NCBI GenBank assembly: GCA_024235255.1
Contig: JACKMT010000003.1
Location: 558,001-622,000, forward strand
Direction: 5' to 3'
DNA length: 64,000 nucleotides
From: Chromatiaceae bacterium
Lineage (GTDB): Bacteria > Pseudomonadota > Gammaproteobacteria > Chromatiales > Chromatiaceae
A program made the position numbers and the translations under genes. Shown here piece after piece: positions 52,205 through 61,555 of the stretch (positions are counted from its first letter, which is position 1; the number at the start of each line of letters is the position of its first letter). Under the pieces are notes generated by a model. It worked only from the letters and a program-made list of their open reading frames with translations. It was not told where the DNA came from and did no database searches.

Positions 52205-52482
52205 CGCCGATACAGACCGGTTTTTATCTGAAGCAAGTGAATTCCGAAGATACCCTTAACCCGCATTTCCCACAAGGTACATAAGCCATGCCGGCAGTCA
52301 GCTGTGATGCTGGGGCAGGCTATACCGGCCGATTCCCGAATTAGACATTTCACTGTGGCGTAAAGTAAAATTCCCCCCGATCGACGGCCATCGCCACCGG
52401 TGACGCCGTTCCCCGTTTTTTTCACCTGAGATGGCTCCGATTGGATGCGTCCCATGTGCTGCGCCTGTAGGGAACTGTTTCT

Positions 52483-53634
52483 TTGAGAAAATCTGCTCTT
52501 TTAGTCCTGCAAGATGGATCGCTGTTCCGGGGGGAATCCATTGGAGCGGATGGCCGGACCGTGGGTGAAGTCGTTTTCAACACGGCTTTGACCGGTTATC
52601 AGGAGATTCTCACCGATCCTTCGTATTGCGGGCAGATAGTTACCCTCACCTACCCCCATATCGGCAATACCGGAACCAATAACGAGGATGAAGAGTCATC
52701 CCGGGTTGATGCCGCCGGGCTGGTGATCCGGGATCTTCCGCTGCTGCCTAGCAACTGGCGCAGTCAGCAACCACTGGATGCTTACCTGAAGCAGAAGGGT
52801 GTGGTGGCGATAGCCGGCATCGATACCCGCCGATTGACCCGAATCCTGCGTGAGAAGGGCGCCCAGGGTGGTTGCATCCTTGCCGGTGATGCGCTTGACG
52901 AAGCGGCGGCGCTGGCTGCCGCGCAAGAGTTTCCCGGCCTGCAGGGCATGGATCTGGCGAAAGCGGTGACAACCGATGCACGGTACGAGTGGGTACAGGG
53001 TACCTGGACGCTGGCGGGAGGCATGCCCGCAGCCGCACATCCCGCCGCTGAGCGGCTGCCATTCCACGTGGTCGCCTACGACTACGGCATCAAACGAAAC
53101 ATTCTGCGCATGCTGGTGGATCGTGGCTGCCGGGTCACCGTGGTGCCGGCGCAGACAACGGCTGACGAAGTGCTGGCGCTGGCGCCCGACGGTGTTTTTC
53201 TCTCCAACGGCCCGGGCGATCCGGAGCCCTGCGATTACGCCATCGAAGCGATCAAGCGAGTGGTTGACAGCGGCACGCCGGTGTTCGGGATCTGTCTCGG
53301 CCATCAGTTGCTGGCGCTGGCGAGCGGCGCGCGCACGGTAAAAATGAAGTTCGGCCACCACGGCGCCAATCATCCGGTCCAGGATCTGGCAAATAAAAAT
53401 GTGATGATCTCAAGTCAGAATCACGGCTTTGCCGTGGATGAGGCAACGCTGCCGCCCAACCTCTCGGCCACCCACCGTTCGCTGTTCGACGGTTCGCTGC
53501 AGGGGATTCACCGCAGTGACCGGCCGGCATTCGGTTTTCAGGGGCACCCGGAGGCGAGCCCCGGTCCGCACGACGTGGCACCGGTATTCGATCACTTTAT
53601 CGAGCTGATTAAATCGGCGAATGCTGGGGACTAG
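52483..53634 (+). CDS. carA: carbamoyl-phosphate synthase small subunit
   Basis: CarA is the glutaminase subunit that supplies ammonia to CarB for arginine and pyrimidine synthesis. The 383-residue protein begins RKSALLVLQDGSLFRGESIG and has the triad: Cys in FGICLGHQLLAL, and His and Glu in GFQGHPEASPGPHD. The start is TTG at 52483, as in E. coli carA, with AGGGA 9 bases upstream; no ATG suits. It is 6 bp upstream of carB. The region between carA and the divergent DUF692 gene (about 280 bp) must hold both promoters. Confidence 0.96.
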   Translation: MRKSALLVLQDGSLFRGESIGADGRTVGEVVFNTALTGYQEILTDPSYCGQIVTLTYPHIGNTGTNNEDEESSRVDAAGLVIRDLPLLPSNWRSQQPLDAYLKQKGVVAIAGIDTRRLTRILREKGAQGGCILAGDALDEAAALAAAQEFPGLQGMDLAKAVTTDARYEWVQGTWTLAGGMPAAAHPAAERLPFHVVAYDYGIKRNILRMLVDRGCRVTVVPAQTTADEVLALAPDGVFLSNGPGDPEPCDYAIEAIKRVVDSGTPVFGICLGHQLLALASGARTVKMKFGHHGANHPVQDLANKNVMISSQNHGFAVDEATLPPNLSATHRSLFDGSLQGIHRSDRPAFGFQGHPEASPGPHDVAPVFDHFIELIKSANAGD

Positions 53635-53640
53635 CGGCGC

Positions 53641-56600
53641 ATGCCAAAAAGAACAGACATAAAGAGCATACTGATCATCGGCGCCGGCCCGATCGTCATA
53701 GGCCAGGCCTGTGAGTTCGACTATTCCGGCGCCCAAGCGTGCAAGGCGCTGCGCGAGGAGGGCTTCCGGGTCATCCTGGTCAACTCCAACCCGGCTACGA
53801 TCATGACCGATCCGGACAGCGCCGATGCGGTTTATATCGAGCCGATCAACTGGCGCACTGTGGCAAGAATCATCGAACAGGAGCGGCCGGATGCACTGCT
53901 GCCGACAATGGGCGGACAGACCGCGCTCAACTGCGCGCTCGACCTGGTGCGTGAAGGGGTGCTGGAGAGGTACGGCGTAGAGATGATCGGCGCTTCCAGG
54001 GAAGCGATTGACAAGGCCGAAGACCGCGACCTGTTCCGCCAGGCGATGAAAAAGATCGGGCTGGAAATGCCGCGCTCGGCGATGGCGCACAGCATGGAGG
54101 AGGCGCTGCAGGTTCAGTTGGAGATAGGCTTTCCGACCATCATTCGCCCCTCTTTTACGATGGGCGGCTCCGGCGGCGGCATCGCTTACAACCGGGAAGA
54201 GTTCGTCGAGATCTGCGAACGCGGCCTGGATCTGTCGCCGACCAACGAACTGCTGATCGAGGAGTCCGCGCTCGGTTGGAAAGAGTATGAGATGGAGGTG
54301 GTGCGCGACCACCAGGACAACTGCATCATTATCTGTTCGATAGAGAATTTCGATCCGATGGGCGTGCACACCGGCGACTCGATCACGGTGGCTCCGGCGC
54401 AGACGCTGACCGATAAGGAGTACCAGATCATGCGCGACGCGTCGCTGGCGGTGCTGCGTGAAATCGGCGTCGATACCGGCGGATCCAACGTCCAGTTTGC
54501 GATCAACCCGGAAGACGGGCGCATGATCATCATCGAGATGAATCCGCGCGTTTCGCGCTCCTCCGCGCTCGCCTCCAAGGCGACCGGCTTTCCGATCGCC
54601 AAGGTGGCTGCCAAACTGGCGGTAGGCTACACGCTGGACGAACTGCGCAACGAAATCACCGGCGGCGCCACACCGGCCTCGTTCGAACCCTCGATCGATT
54701 ATGTGGTCACTAAGGTGCCGCGTTTTGCGTTCGAGAAATTCCCCCAGGCGCCGGATCGGCTCACCACGCAGATGAAGTCGGTGGGCGAGGTGATGGCCAT
54801 CGGTCGCACTTTCCAGGAGTCGCTGCAAAAAGCGCTGCGCGGTCTGGAGACCGGCCGGAGCGGACTGGACGAAGTCGTGGATCCGGAAGATGAGAATCTG
54901 ACCACCAGATTCCGCTATGAGTTGCGCGAACCTGGCGCCGAGCGGATCTGGTACCTGGCTGACGCTTTCCGCGCCGGAATGACGCGCGAACAGCTGTTCG
55001 AAGTGACCAGGATCGACCCCTGGTTTCTGGTGCAGATCGAGGAACTGGTACAGATCGAGGCGGAGGTTCGTCGTGCCGGCCTGGCTGCACTGGATGCCGA
55101 CCGTCTGCGTTATCTGAAGCGCAAGGGGTTCTCCGATTGTCGGCTGGCGTCACTGGTCGGCTGCGGCGAGCGCGGGATCCGCGAACTGCGTTGGCAGCAT
55201 CAGGTGCGCCCAGTATATAAAAGAGTGGATACCTGCGCCGCCGAGTTCGCCACCAGCACCGCATACATGTACTCCACTTATGAGGAGGAGTGTGAATCGG
55301 CGCCCACCGGCAAGCAGAAGATCATGGTGCTGGGCGGCGGGCCCAACCGGATCGGGCAGGGTATAGAGTTCGATTATTGCTGCGTGCACGCCGCATTTGC
55401 GATGCGCGAGGATGGCTACGAGACCATTATGGTCAACTGCAATCCGGAAACCGTCTCGACCGATTACGATACCTCGGACCGGCTCTACTTCGAGCCGTTG
55501 ACACTGGAGGATGTGCTGGAAGTGATCGCCGTCGAGCAGCCCAAAGGGGTGATCGTCCAGTACGGCGGCCAGACGCCGCTGAAGCTGGCGCGCGATCTGG
55601 AGGCGGCGGGCGCACCGATTATCGGCACCAGCCCGGATTCGATCGACCTGGCCGAAGACCGCGAGCGCTTTCAAAGGCTGGTGGAAAAGCTGGGCCTCAA
55701 GCAGCCCCCCAACCGCACCGCGGCGGATCCGGAGTCGGCGGTAGTGTTGGCCGAGGAGGTGGGATATCCGCTGGTGGTGCGGCCCTCCTATGTGCTTGGC
55801 GGCCGGGCCATGGAGATCGTTCACGATGAGACCGATCTGCGCCGTTATATGCGCGAGGCGGTGAGCGTATCCAATGACTCACCGGTGCTGCTGGACCACT
55901 TTTTGAGCGATGCCATCGAGGTGGACATCGACGCAATTTGCGACGGCAGAGAGGTGGTAATAGGCGGCATCATGGAGCATATCGAGGAGGCCGGGGTGCA
56001 CTCCGGCGACTCTGCCTGTTCGCTGCCGCCCTATACGCTTGCCGGCGCGATCCAGGACCGGATGCGCGAACAGATCCGCAGGCTGGCGCTGGAGTTGAAA
56101 GTGGTGGGACTGATGAACACACAGTTCGCCATCAAGGAGGGTGAAATATACCTGTTGGAGGTTAACCCACGTGCGTCGCGCACGGTGCCTTTCGTTTCCA
56201 AGGCAACCGGCGTGCAACTGGCTAAAGTTGCGGCACGCTGTATGGTGGGAATCAGCCTGGAACGGCAACAGTTCACGCAAGAGGTGATCCCGGCACACTT
56301 TTTCGTAAAAGAGGCCATCTTCCCGTTTGTGAAATTCCCCGGTGTGGATACGCTGCTCGGGCCGGAGATGAAATCCACCGGCGAAGTGATGGGCGTCGGA
56401 TCGAACTTCGGGCAGGCCTATGCCAAGGCGATGGAAGGTGCCGGAGATCTGCTGCCGAGGTCCGGTAAAGCGCTGTTGTCGGTGCGCGATGCAGATAAAA
56501 AGCGGATCGTCAAAGTCGCCCGCGAGTTGAGCGAACATGAGTTCGAACTGCTGGCTACCGGCGGCACCTGTAACGTGATCCGGGCAGCAGGCATAGCATG

Positions 56601-56847
56601 CACGCGTGTCAACAAGGTGGCTGAAGGTCGTCCGCACATCGTCGACATGATCAAGAACGATGAGTTTGAATTGATCATCAATACCACGGATGGGAAGAAG
56701 GCGATTGAAGACTCGGCTGCCATCCGGCGGGCTGCGTTGCGCCACAAAGTGACTTATACTACGACTATATCCGGAGGCGAGGCCATCTGTCTGGCGCTGA
56801 AAGAGTCTGATAGCAGCAACGTCATCCGGTTGCAGGATCTGCATTAG
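53641..56847 (+). CDS. carB: carbamoyl-phosphate synthase large subunit
   Basis: CarB uses bicarbonate, ammonia and two ATP to make carbamoyl phosphate. The 1068-residue protein begins MPKRTDIKSILIIGAGPIVI. Its two homologous ATP-grasp halves contain PSFTMGGSGGG and PSYVLGGRAME as the loop signatures, and each half repeats an EVNPR- or EMNPR-type motif. The C-terminal allosteric domain (about 930-1068, LATGGTCNVIRAAGI) would bind UMP and ornithine. Length is close to E. coli CarB (1073). A terminator follows 53 bp after the stop. Confidence 0.98.
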   Translation: MPKRTDIKSILIIGAGPIVIGQACEFDYSGAQACKALREEGFRVILVNSNPATIMTDPDSADAVYIEPINWRTVARIIEQERPDALLPTMGGQTALNCALDLVREGVLERYGVEMIGASREAIDKAEDRDLFRQAMKKIGLEMPRSAMAHSMEEALQVQLEIGFPTIIRPSFTMGGSGGGIAYNREEFVEICERGLDLSPTNELLIEESALGWKEYEMEVVRDHQDNCIIICSIENFDPMGVHTGDSITVAPAQTLTDKEYQIMRDASLAVLREIGVDTGGSNVQFAINPEDGRMIIIEMNPRVSRSSALASKATGFPIAKVAAKLAVGYTLDELRNEITGGATPASFEPSIDYVVTKVPRFAFEKFPQAPDRLTTQMKSVGEVMAIGRTFQESLQKALRGLETGRSGLDEVVDPEDENLTTRFRYELREPGAERIWYLADAFRAGMTREQLFEVTRIDPWFLVQIEELVQIEAEVRRAGLAALDADRLRYLKRKGFSDCRLASLVGCGERGIRELRWQHQVRPVYKRVDTCAAEFATSTAYMYSTYEEECESAPTGKQKIMVLGGGPNRIGQGIEFDYCCVHAAFAMREDGYETIMVNCNPETVSTDYDTSDRLYFEPLTLEDVLEVIAVEQPKGVIVQYGGQTPLKLARDLEAAGAPIIGTSPDSIDLAEDRERFQRLVEKLGLKQPPNRTAADPESAVVLAEEVGYPLVVRPSYVLGGRAMEIVHDETDLRRYMREAVSVSNDSPVLLDHFLSDAIEVDIDAICDGREVVIGGIMEHIEEAGVHSGDSACSLPPYTLAGAIQDRMREQIRRLALELKVVGLMNTQFAIKEGEIYLLEVNPRASRTVPFVSKATGVQLAKVAARCMVGISLERQQFTQEVIPAHFFVKEAIFPFVKFPGVDTLLGPEMKSTGEVMGVGSNFGQAYAKAMEGAGDLLPRSGKALLSVRDADKKRIVKVARELSEHEFELLATGGTCNVIRAAGIACTRVNKVAEGRPHIVDMIKNDEFELIINTTDGKKAIEDSAAIRRAALRHKVTYTTTISGGEAICLALKESDSSNVIRLQDLH

Positions 56848-56899
56848 TAGCGATTGCATTTACATTGAACTGACCTCTCACCAGGCGTGATGAAATAGG

Positions 56900-56935
56900 G
56901 CGGGGAACGAGTTTCGTGTCCCGCTTTTTTCTTTT
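56900..56935 (+). terminator. Rho-independent terminator of carAB
   Basis: GCGGGGAACGA pairs with TCGTGTCCCGC (one mismatch, one G-T pair), followed by TTTTTTCTTTT. Confidence 0.9.
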
Positions 56936-57027
56936 GTTGCGGGCCGCCGATGTTTACTTACAACACCGCGGCGGGTGTGGCAAGCTTAACCGGATAGGGT
57001 CTTGAAACCGATTTTGGAGAGAATCCG

Positions 57028-57504
57028 ATGACAAAAGTACCCCTGACCAAACGTGGGGCTGATCTATTGCGAGAGGAACTCAATCAGCTTAAAAGTGTTG
57101 CCCGGCCAAAGGTTATAAAAGCAATTGCCGAAGCGCGTGCGCATGGCGATCTGAGGGAGAATGCCGAGTACCATGCCGCGCGTGAACAGCAGGGCTTTAT
57201 CGAAGGCCGCATCAAGGATATCGAGAGTAAGCTCTCCCACGCACAGATAATCGACGCCAGCGTGCTGGGCGCGGACGGCAAAGTGATTTTTGGTGCGACC
57301 ATCGACGTTTACGAAGAGGAGTCGGACGAAGAGCACAGCTTCCAAATCGTCGGTGACGACGAAGCCGACATTAAGCGTGGACTGATTTCTGTCAGCTCCC
57401 CTATCGCCCGCGCCCTGATTGGTAAGTCGAAAGGCGATGAGGCCGTAGTCGATACGCCGAAGGGCCTGCGCCATCTGGAGATTCTGGAAGTGCGCTATGA
57501 GTGA
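57028..57504 (+). CDS. greA: transcription elongation factor GreA
   Basis: GreA rescues backtracked RNA polymerase by stimulating transcript cleavage. The 158-residue product begins MTKVPLTKRGADLLREEL. The acidic coiled-coil tip includes EARAHGDLRENAEYH with the conserved Asp and Glu that hold the metal, and the C-terminal FKBP-like domain contains SPIARALIGKSKGDEA. Length and order match E. coli greA, here convergent with yhbY. Confidence 0.97.
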   Translation: MTKVPLTKRGADLLREELNQLKSVARPKVIKAIAEARAHGDLRENAEYHAAREQQGFIEGRIKDIESKLSHAQIIDASVLGADGKVIFGATIDVYEEESDEEHSFQIVGDDEADIKRGLISVSSPIARALIGKSKGDEAVVDTPKGLRHLEILEVRYE

Positions 57505-57549
57505 GGATAACTGAAATAACCGGCCTGGCGGGGGCTTAGGTATCGCGAA

Positions 57550-57846
57550 TTAATCGGATAAGTGAATCTTTGGTTTTTTCGGATTGGGTAAATAGAATAC
57601 GGCAACGTGACCAATGGTCTGCACCAATTCGGCGCCGGTTTTGGCAGCGATTTGGTTGATGATAGCGGTACGCTCATCGCGATCTCCGGCGCTGATGCGT
57701 ATCTTGATCAGTTCGTGCGTCTCCAGTGTCAGCAGCGTTTCGTTTAACACACCTTCAGTGAGTCCATGCTGCCCCACCATCACCACCGGGTTGAGGTGGT
57801 GGGCCAGTCCTTTCAAATGACGACGCTGTTTTTCGCTAATCTGCAT
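57550..57846 (-). CDS. yhbY: CRM-domain RNA-binding protein YhbY
   Basis: A ribosome-assembly factor with a single CRM domain that associates with pre-50S particles. The product MQISEKQRRHLKGLAHHL has the family start, the GxxG loop VMVGQHGLTEGV, and ends LPNPKKPKIHLSD. I chose the ATG at 57846 because E. coli YhbY begins at the same point; the ATG at 57876 would add ten residues. As in E. coli, it is divergent from rlmE and next to greA. Confidence 0.93.
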   Translation of the reverse strand: MQISEKQRRHLKGLAHHLNPVVMVGQHGLTEGVLNETLLTLETHELIKIRISAGDRDERTAIINQIAAKTGAELVQTIGHVAVFYLPNPKKPKIHLSD

Positions 57847-57999
57847 GAGGCGTTCCAGGTGATTGAGGTCGCGCATTCTAACTCAGCGAGGCAAGGTGTG
57901 CACGCCCGCATTTGGAGTTGGAAATCCTGACCAGAGTCCACCTGACAGTAGGCGGGCCGCACGCTGGATCCAACATGAAATTACCCCGGAATGGTGCAA

Positions 58000-58620
58000 A
58001 TGAAAAAGAGTAAAAGCAGTCGCCAATGGTTGGACCGACATTTCCGAGATGAATATGTAAAGCGGGCCCAGGCTGAAGGTTACCGCTCACGCGCCGCTTA
58101 CAAACTGCTGGAAATACAGGCGCAGGACAAGCTGCTCAAACCGGGACAGGCGGTGGTTGACCTGGGTGCCGCGCCAGGTGGTTGGTCGCAGATTGCGCAG
58201 CAGATCGTCGGTGCTCACGGGCGAGTGGTGGCACTCGACATACTGCCGATGGATCCGATAGCGGGAGTGGAATTTATTCAGGGCGACTTCCGCGAGCAGC
58301 AAGCGCTGGATCGGTTGCGCGAACTGCTGGGCGGCAACCCGGTAGACCTTGTTATTTCCGACATGGCCCCCAATGTCAGCGGTATACCCGCTGTGGACCA
58401 GCCAAAAGCGGTCTATTTATGCGAAATTGCGCTGGATTTGGCAAGAGAGACACTGCGGCCTGGTGGCGGTTTTGTGGTCAAGGTGTTTCAGGGCGAAGGT
58501 TTTGATGCATTCATCCGCGAATTGCGCAGTTCATTCTCCCGGGTGGTCACGCGAAAGCCCCACGCATCCAGGCCAAAAAGCCGGGAGGTTTATCTGGTGG
58601 CGGGGAACTTTAATCTATAG
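58000..58620 (+). CDS. rlmE: 23S rRNA 2'-O-ribose U2552 methyltransferase
   Basis: RlmE (RrmJ/FtsJ) methylates the 2'-OH of U2552 in the A loop of 23S rRNA late in 50S assembly. The product contains RSRAAYKLLEIQ, the SAM-binding VVDLGAAPGGWSQIA, the catalytic acid in DLVISDMAPNVSG and a conserved lysine in VVKVFQGEG. The ATG at 58000 has GGAATGG upstream; an ATG at 57991 adds three residues. It precedes ftsH, the E. coli order. Confidence 0.96.
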   Translation: MKKSKSSRQWLDRHFRDEYVKRAQAEGYRSRAAYKLLEIQAQDKLLKPGQAVVDLGAAPGGWSQIAQQIVGAHGRVVALDILPMDPIAGVEFIQGDFREQQALDRLRELLGGNPVDLVISDMAPNVSGIPAVDQPKAVYLCEIALDLARETLRPGGGFVVKVFQGEGFDAFIRELRSSFSRVVTRKPHASRPKSREVYLVAGNFNL

Positions 58621-58723
58621 TAGTGTACTCAGTAATATACGCAGTCAAAACCGTTAATAGATTGTTTTATCGAGATTTATTTATTCTGCAAATCGGTTTT
58701 GCAGAGATTTAAGGGAGTTCGCC

Positions 58724-60658
58724 TTGAACGACATGGCAAAAAATCTGATTTTGTGGGTGATCATTGCGATTGTCCTGATGTCTGTTTTCAACAATTTTAG
58801 CACCCAGAAGCCGCGTCCCAACATGTTGGCGTATTCAGATTTTATCGACCAGGTCAATGCCGGGTCGGTGCAGTCAGTGACCATCAACGGGCGTGAAATT
58901 GATGGCACTTTAACCTCAGGCGCCACTTTTGCCACCTACAGCCCCGGTGACGACGGCTTAGTGAGTGACCTGCTTAAAAACAAGGTAGAAATCCTGGCAT
59001 CTCCGCCGGAGAAACCCTCTATATTGATGCAGATTCTGATTAACTGGTTCCCGCTGTTCATCCTGATCGGCCTGTGGATCTTTTTTATGCGCCAGATGCA
59101 GGGGGGCGGAGCTGGTCGAGGCGCCATGTCCTTCGGCAAGAGCAAGGCGCGTATGCTCGGGGAGGACCAGGTCAAGGTAACGTTTGCTGACGTGGCGGGC
59201 GTGGAAGAGGCTAAGGAAGAGGTCTCGGAAATGGTTGAATTTCTGCGTGATCCAACCAAGTTTCAGAAGCTTGGCGGAAAGATACCGCGCGGTGTGCTGA
59301 TGGTCGGTTCGCCCGGTACCGGAAAGACGCTGTTGGCAAAAGCCATTGCCGGCGAAGCAAAAGTCCCCTTCTTCACCATATCGGGTTCCGACTTTGTCGA
59401 GATGTTTGTCGGCGTCGGCGCCTCCCGTGTCCGCGACATGTTTGAGCAGGCGAAGAAGCATGCGCCCTGCATCATTTTTATCGACGAGATCGATGCAGTC
59501 GGACGCCATAGAGGTGCGGGTCTGGGCGGCGGCCATGACGAACGTGAACAGACACTCAACCAACTGCTGGTTGAAATGGATGGATTCGAGGGCAACGAAG
59601 GGGTGATCGTTATCGCAGCCACCAACCGGCCTGATGTACTGGATCCCGCACTGCTGCGTCCGGGACGCTTCGACCGGCAAGTGGTGGTGCCATTACCCGA
59701 TGTGAGGGGGCGTGAACAGATACTCAAAGTCCACCTCCGCAAGGTAGCTTTCTCCGAGGATGTGGCGCCGGCGTTGATTGCCCGCGGCACGCCCGGATTC
59801 TCCGGCGCTGATTTGGCCAATCTCGTGAACGAGGCGGCGCTGTTCGCAGCACGTGCCAACAAGCGCCAGGTAGAGATGCAGGACATGGAGAAAGCCAAAG
59901 ACAAGATCATGATGGGAGCGGAGCGCCGTTCCATGGTCATGAGCGAGAACGAGAAACGGCTGACGGCTTTTCATGAGGCAGGTCATGCGATTGTCGGTCG
60001 ACTGGTTCCTTCCCACGACCCGGTTTACAAAGTCAGCATCATTCCCCGGGGCAGGGCGCTGGGTGTCACCATGTTTCTCCCGGAAGAGGACCGCTACAGC
60101 GCCAGCAAGGAGCGGCTGCAGAGTCAGATATCCAGCCTGTTTGGCGGCCGTATCGCTGAAGAGCTTGTGTTCGGTAAAGAGCGGGTTACCACCGGTGCCC
60201 AGAACGATATCAAGCGTGCTACCGACATCGCGCGTGGCATGGTCACTAAGTGGGGGCTCTCCGACAAACTCGGACCGCTCACTTACGGCGAAGAGGAGGA
60301 GGAGGTGTTTTTGGGCCGCTCGGTGACGCAGCACAAAAATGTCTCAGATGAAACCGCCCATACCATCGATGAAGAGATCCGCTCCTTCATTGAGACCAAT
60401 TACAAGCGAGCGGAAAAGATTCTGACCGAACACAAGGATATACTCTATCTGATGGCGGAAGCGTTGATGAAGTACGAAACCATCGACAGCGGTCAGATAG
60501 ACGACATCATGGCGGGCAAGAAACCTCAGCCGCCAAAGGACTGGTCGGACGATTCGGAGCCCAAGTCCGGTTTGGGTGCCGGTGTCACATCCAGCAAAGA
60601 AGTTGGAGATGACGCTGATTCCAAGAGTTCGATTGGCGATCCCGCCGGTCAGCACTGA
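58724..60658 (+). CDS. ftsH: ATP-dependent zinc metalloprotease FtsH
   Basis: FtsH is the membrane-bound AAA+ protease that degrades LpxC, sigma-32 and misfolded membrane proteins. Two membrane helices flank a periplasmic loop (about residues 5-25 and 100-118). The AAA+ core has Walker A GSPGTGKT, Walker B IIFIDEIDAVG and the second region of homology NRPDVLDPALLRPGRFDR. The zinc site is HEAGHAIVG. TTG at 58724 (LNDMAKNLILW) has AAGGGAG 6 bases upstream and mirrors the E. coli alternative start; ATG at 58733 is possible. It lies 5 bp before folP, and a CTGCAAA/TTTGCAG stem-loop precedes its ribosome-binding site. Confidence 0.97.
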   Translation: MNDMAKNLILWVIIAIVLMSVFNNFSTQKPRPNMLAYSDFIDQVNAGSVQSVTINGREIDGTLTSGATFATYSPGDDGLVSDLLKNKVEILASPPEKPSILMQILINWFPLFILIGLWIFFMRQMQGGGAGRGAMSFGKSKARMLGEDQVKVTFADVAGVEEAKEEVSEMVEFLRDPTKFQKLGGKIPRGVLMVGSPGTGKTLLAKAIAGEAKVPFFTISGSDFVEMFVGVGASRVRDMFEQAKKHAPCIIFIDEIDAVGRHRGAGLGGGHDEREQTLNQLLVEMDGFEGNEGVIVIAATNRPDVLDPALLRPGRFDRQVVVPLPDVRGREQILKVHLRKVAFSEDVAPALIARGTPGFSGADLANLVNEAALFAARANKRQVEMQDMEKAKDKIMMGAERRSMVMSENEKRLTAFHEAGHAIVGRLVPSHDPVYKVSIIPRGRALGVTMFLPEEDRYSASKERLQSQISSLFGGRIAEELVFGKERVTTGAQNDIKRATDIARGMVTKWGLSDKLGPLTYGEEEEEVFLGRSVTQHKNVSDETAHTIDEEIRSFIETNYKRAEKILTEHKDILYLMAEALMKYETIDSGQIDDIMAGKKPQPPKDWSDDSEPKSGLGAGVTSSKEVGDDADSKSSIGDPAGQH

Positions 60659-60663
60659 GTGAC

Positions 60664-61500
60664 GTGATCAGGATCGATTGTGCGGGAAAGTCGCTAGAGC
60701 TTTCCCGGCCAGGGGTCATGGGTATTCTCAATGTGACACCCGACTCTTTTTCCGACGGTGGTACCCATTTTTCGCTGGACAAGGCAGTCTGTCGGGCGCG
60801 GGAGATGGTGGCGGAGGGTGCGGATATCATCGATGTAGGCGGTGAATCCACCCGGCCTGGGGCACAAAGCGTCCCACTGCAGCAGGAGCTTGACAGGGTT
60901 GTACCCGTGATCGAGAAGATCGCTGCCGAAATTCCAATTCCTATCTCTGTCGACACCAGTAAACCCCAGGTGATGCGTGAGTCGGTTGCCGCTGGCGCCG
61001 GGCTTATTAACGACGTCATGGCGTTGCGTCTACCCGGAGCGCTGCAGGCCGCCAGAGATCTCTCTGTGCCGGTTTGCCTGATGCACATGTTGGGCGAACC
61101 CAGGTTTATGCAGCAGCAACCGGTGTACGGGAATGTGGTGGCAGAGGTCAGGGTATTTTTGGAAGAGCGCGTCCGAGCCTGCGAGGAAACGGGTATTTCT
61201 AGAGAAAAATTGCTGCTGGATCCGGGATTTGGATTTGGAAAAAGCCTGGATCACAATCTTGCTCTGCTTAAGAATCTGCGTGCGATTGCCGATATCGGAC
61301 TGCCACTGCTTATCGGTATTTCACGTAAATCAATGATTGGCAAAATTCTCGATGAAAGACCCGTTGACGGACGATTGTTCGGCAGCCTGGCTGCGGCCGT
61401 GATGGCGCTGGAGCGGGGTGCGGCTATCGTGCGGGTGCACGATGTTGCTCCGACAGTAGATGCAATCAGGGTGGTTGCGGCAACTCAAGCAGTAAAATAA
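60664..61500 (+). CDS. folP: dihydropteroate synthase
   Basis: FolP joins p-aminobenzoate to dihydropterin pyrophosphate in folate synthesis and is the sulfonamide target. The 278-residue TIM barrel has MGILNVTPDSFSDGG, IIDVGGESTRPGA and the LLLDPGFGFGKSLDHN segment. It starts at GTG 60664. The ftsH-folP-glmM order is conserved with E. coli. Confidence 0.96.
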   Translation: MIRIDCAGKSLELSRPGVMGILNVTPDSFSDGGTHFSLDKAVCRAREMVAEGADIIDVGGESTRPGAQSVPLQQELDRVVPVIEKIAAEIPIPISVDTSKPQVMRESVAAGAGLINDVMALRLPGALQAARDLSVPVCLMHMLGEPRFMQQQPVYGNVVAEVRVFLEERVRACEETGISREKLLLDPGFGFGKSLDHNLALLKNLRAIADIGLPLLIGISRKSMIGKILDERPVDGRLFGSLAAAVMALERGAAIVRVHDVAPTVDAIRVVAATQAVK

Positions 61501-61555
61501 ACCATACCATCAACACACTTCGGCTAAGTCTCACAGCAAAAATAAGGTGTATACA

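Noticed and set aside
52195..52455. 86-codon minus-strand frame before the DUF692 gene with four cysteines, considered as a precursor peptide
   Set aside because: It runs through the carA promoter region, lacks a leader-core layout and a good ribosome-binding site, and overlaps the DUF692 start; nothing supports translation.
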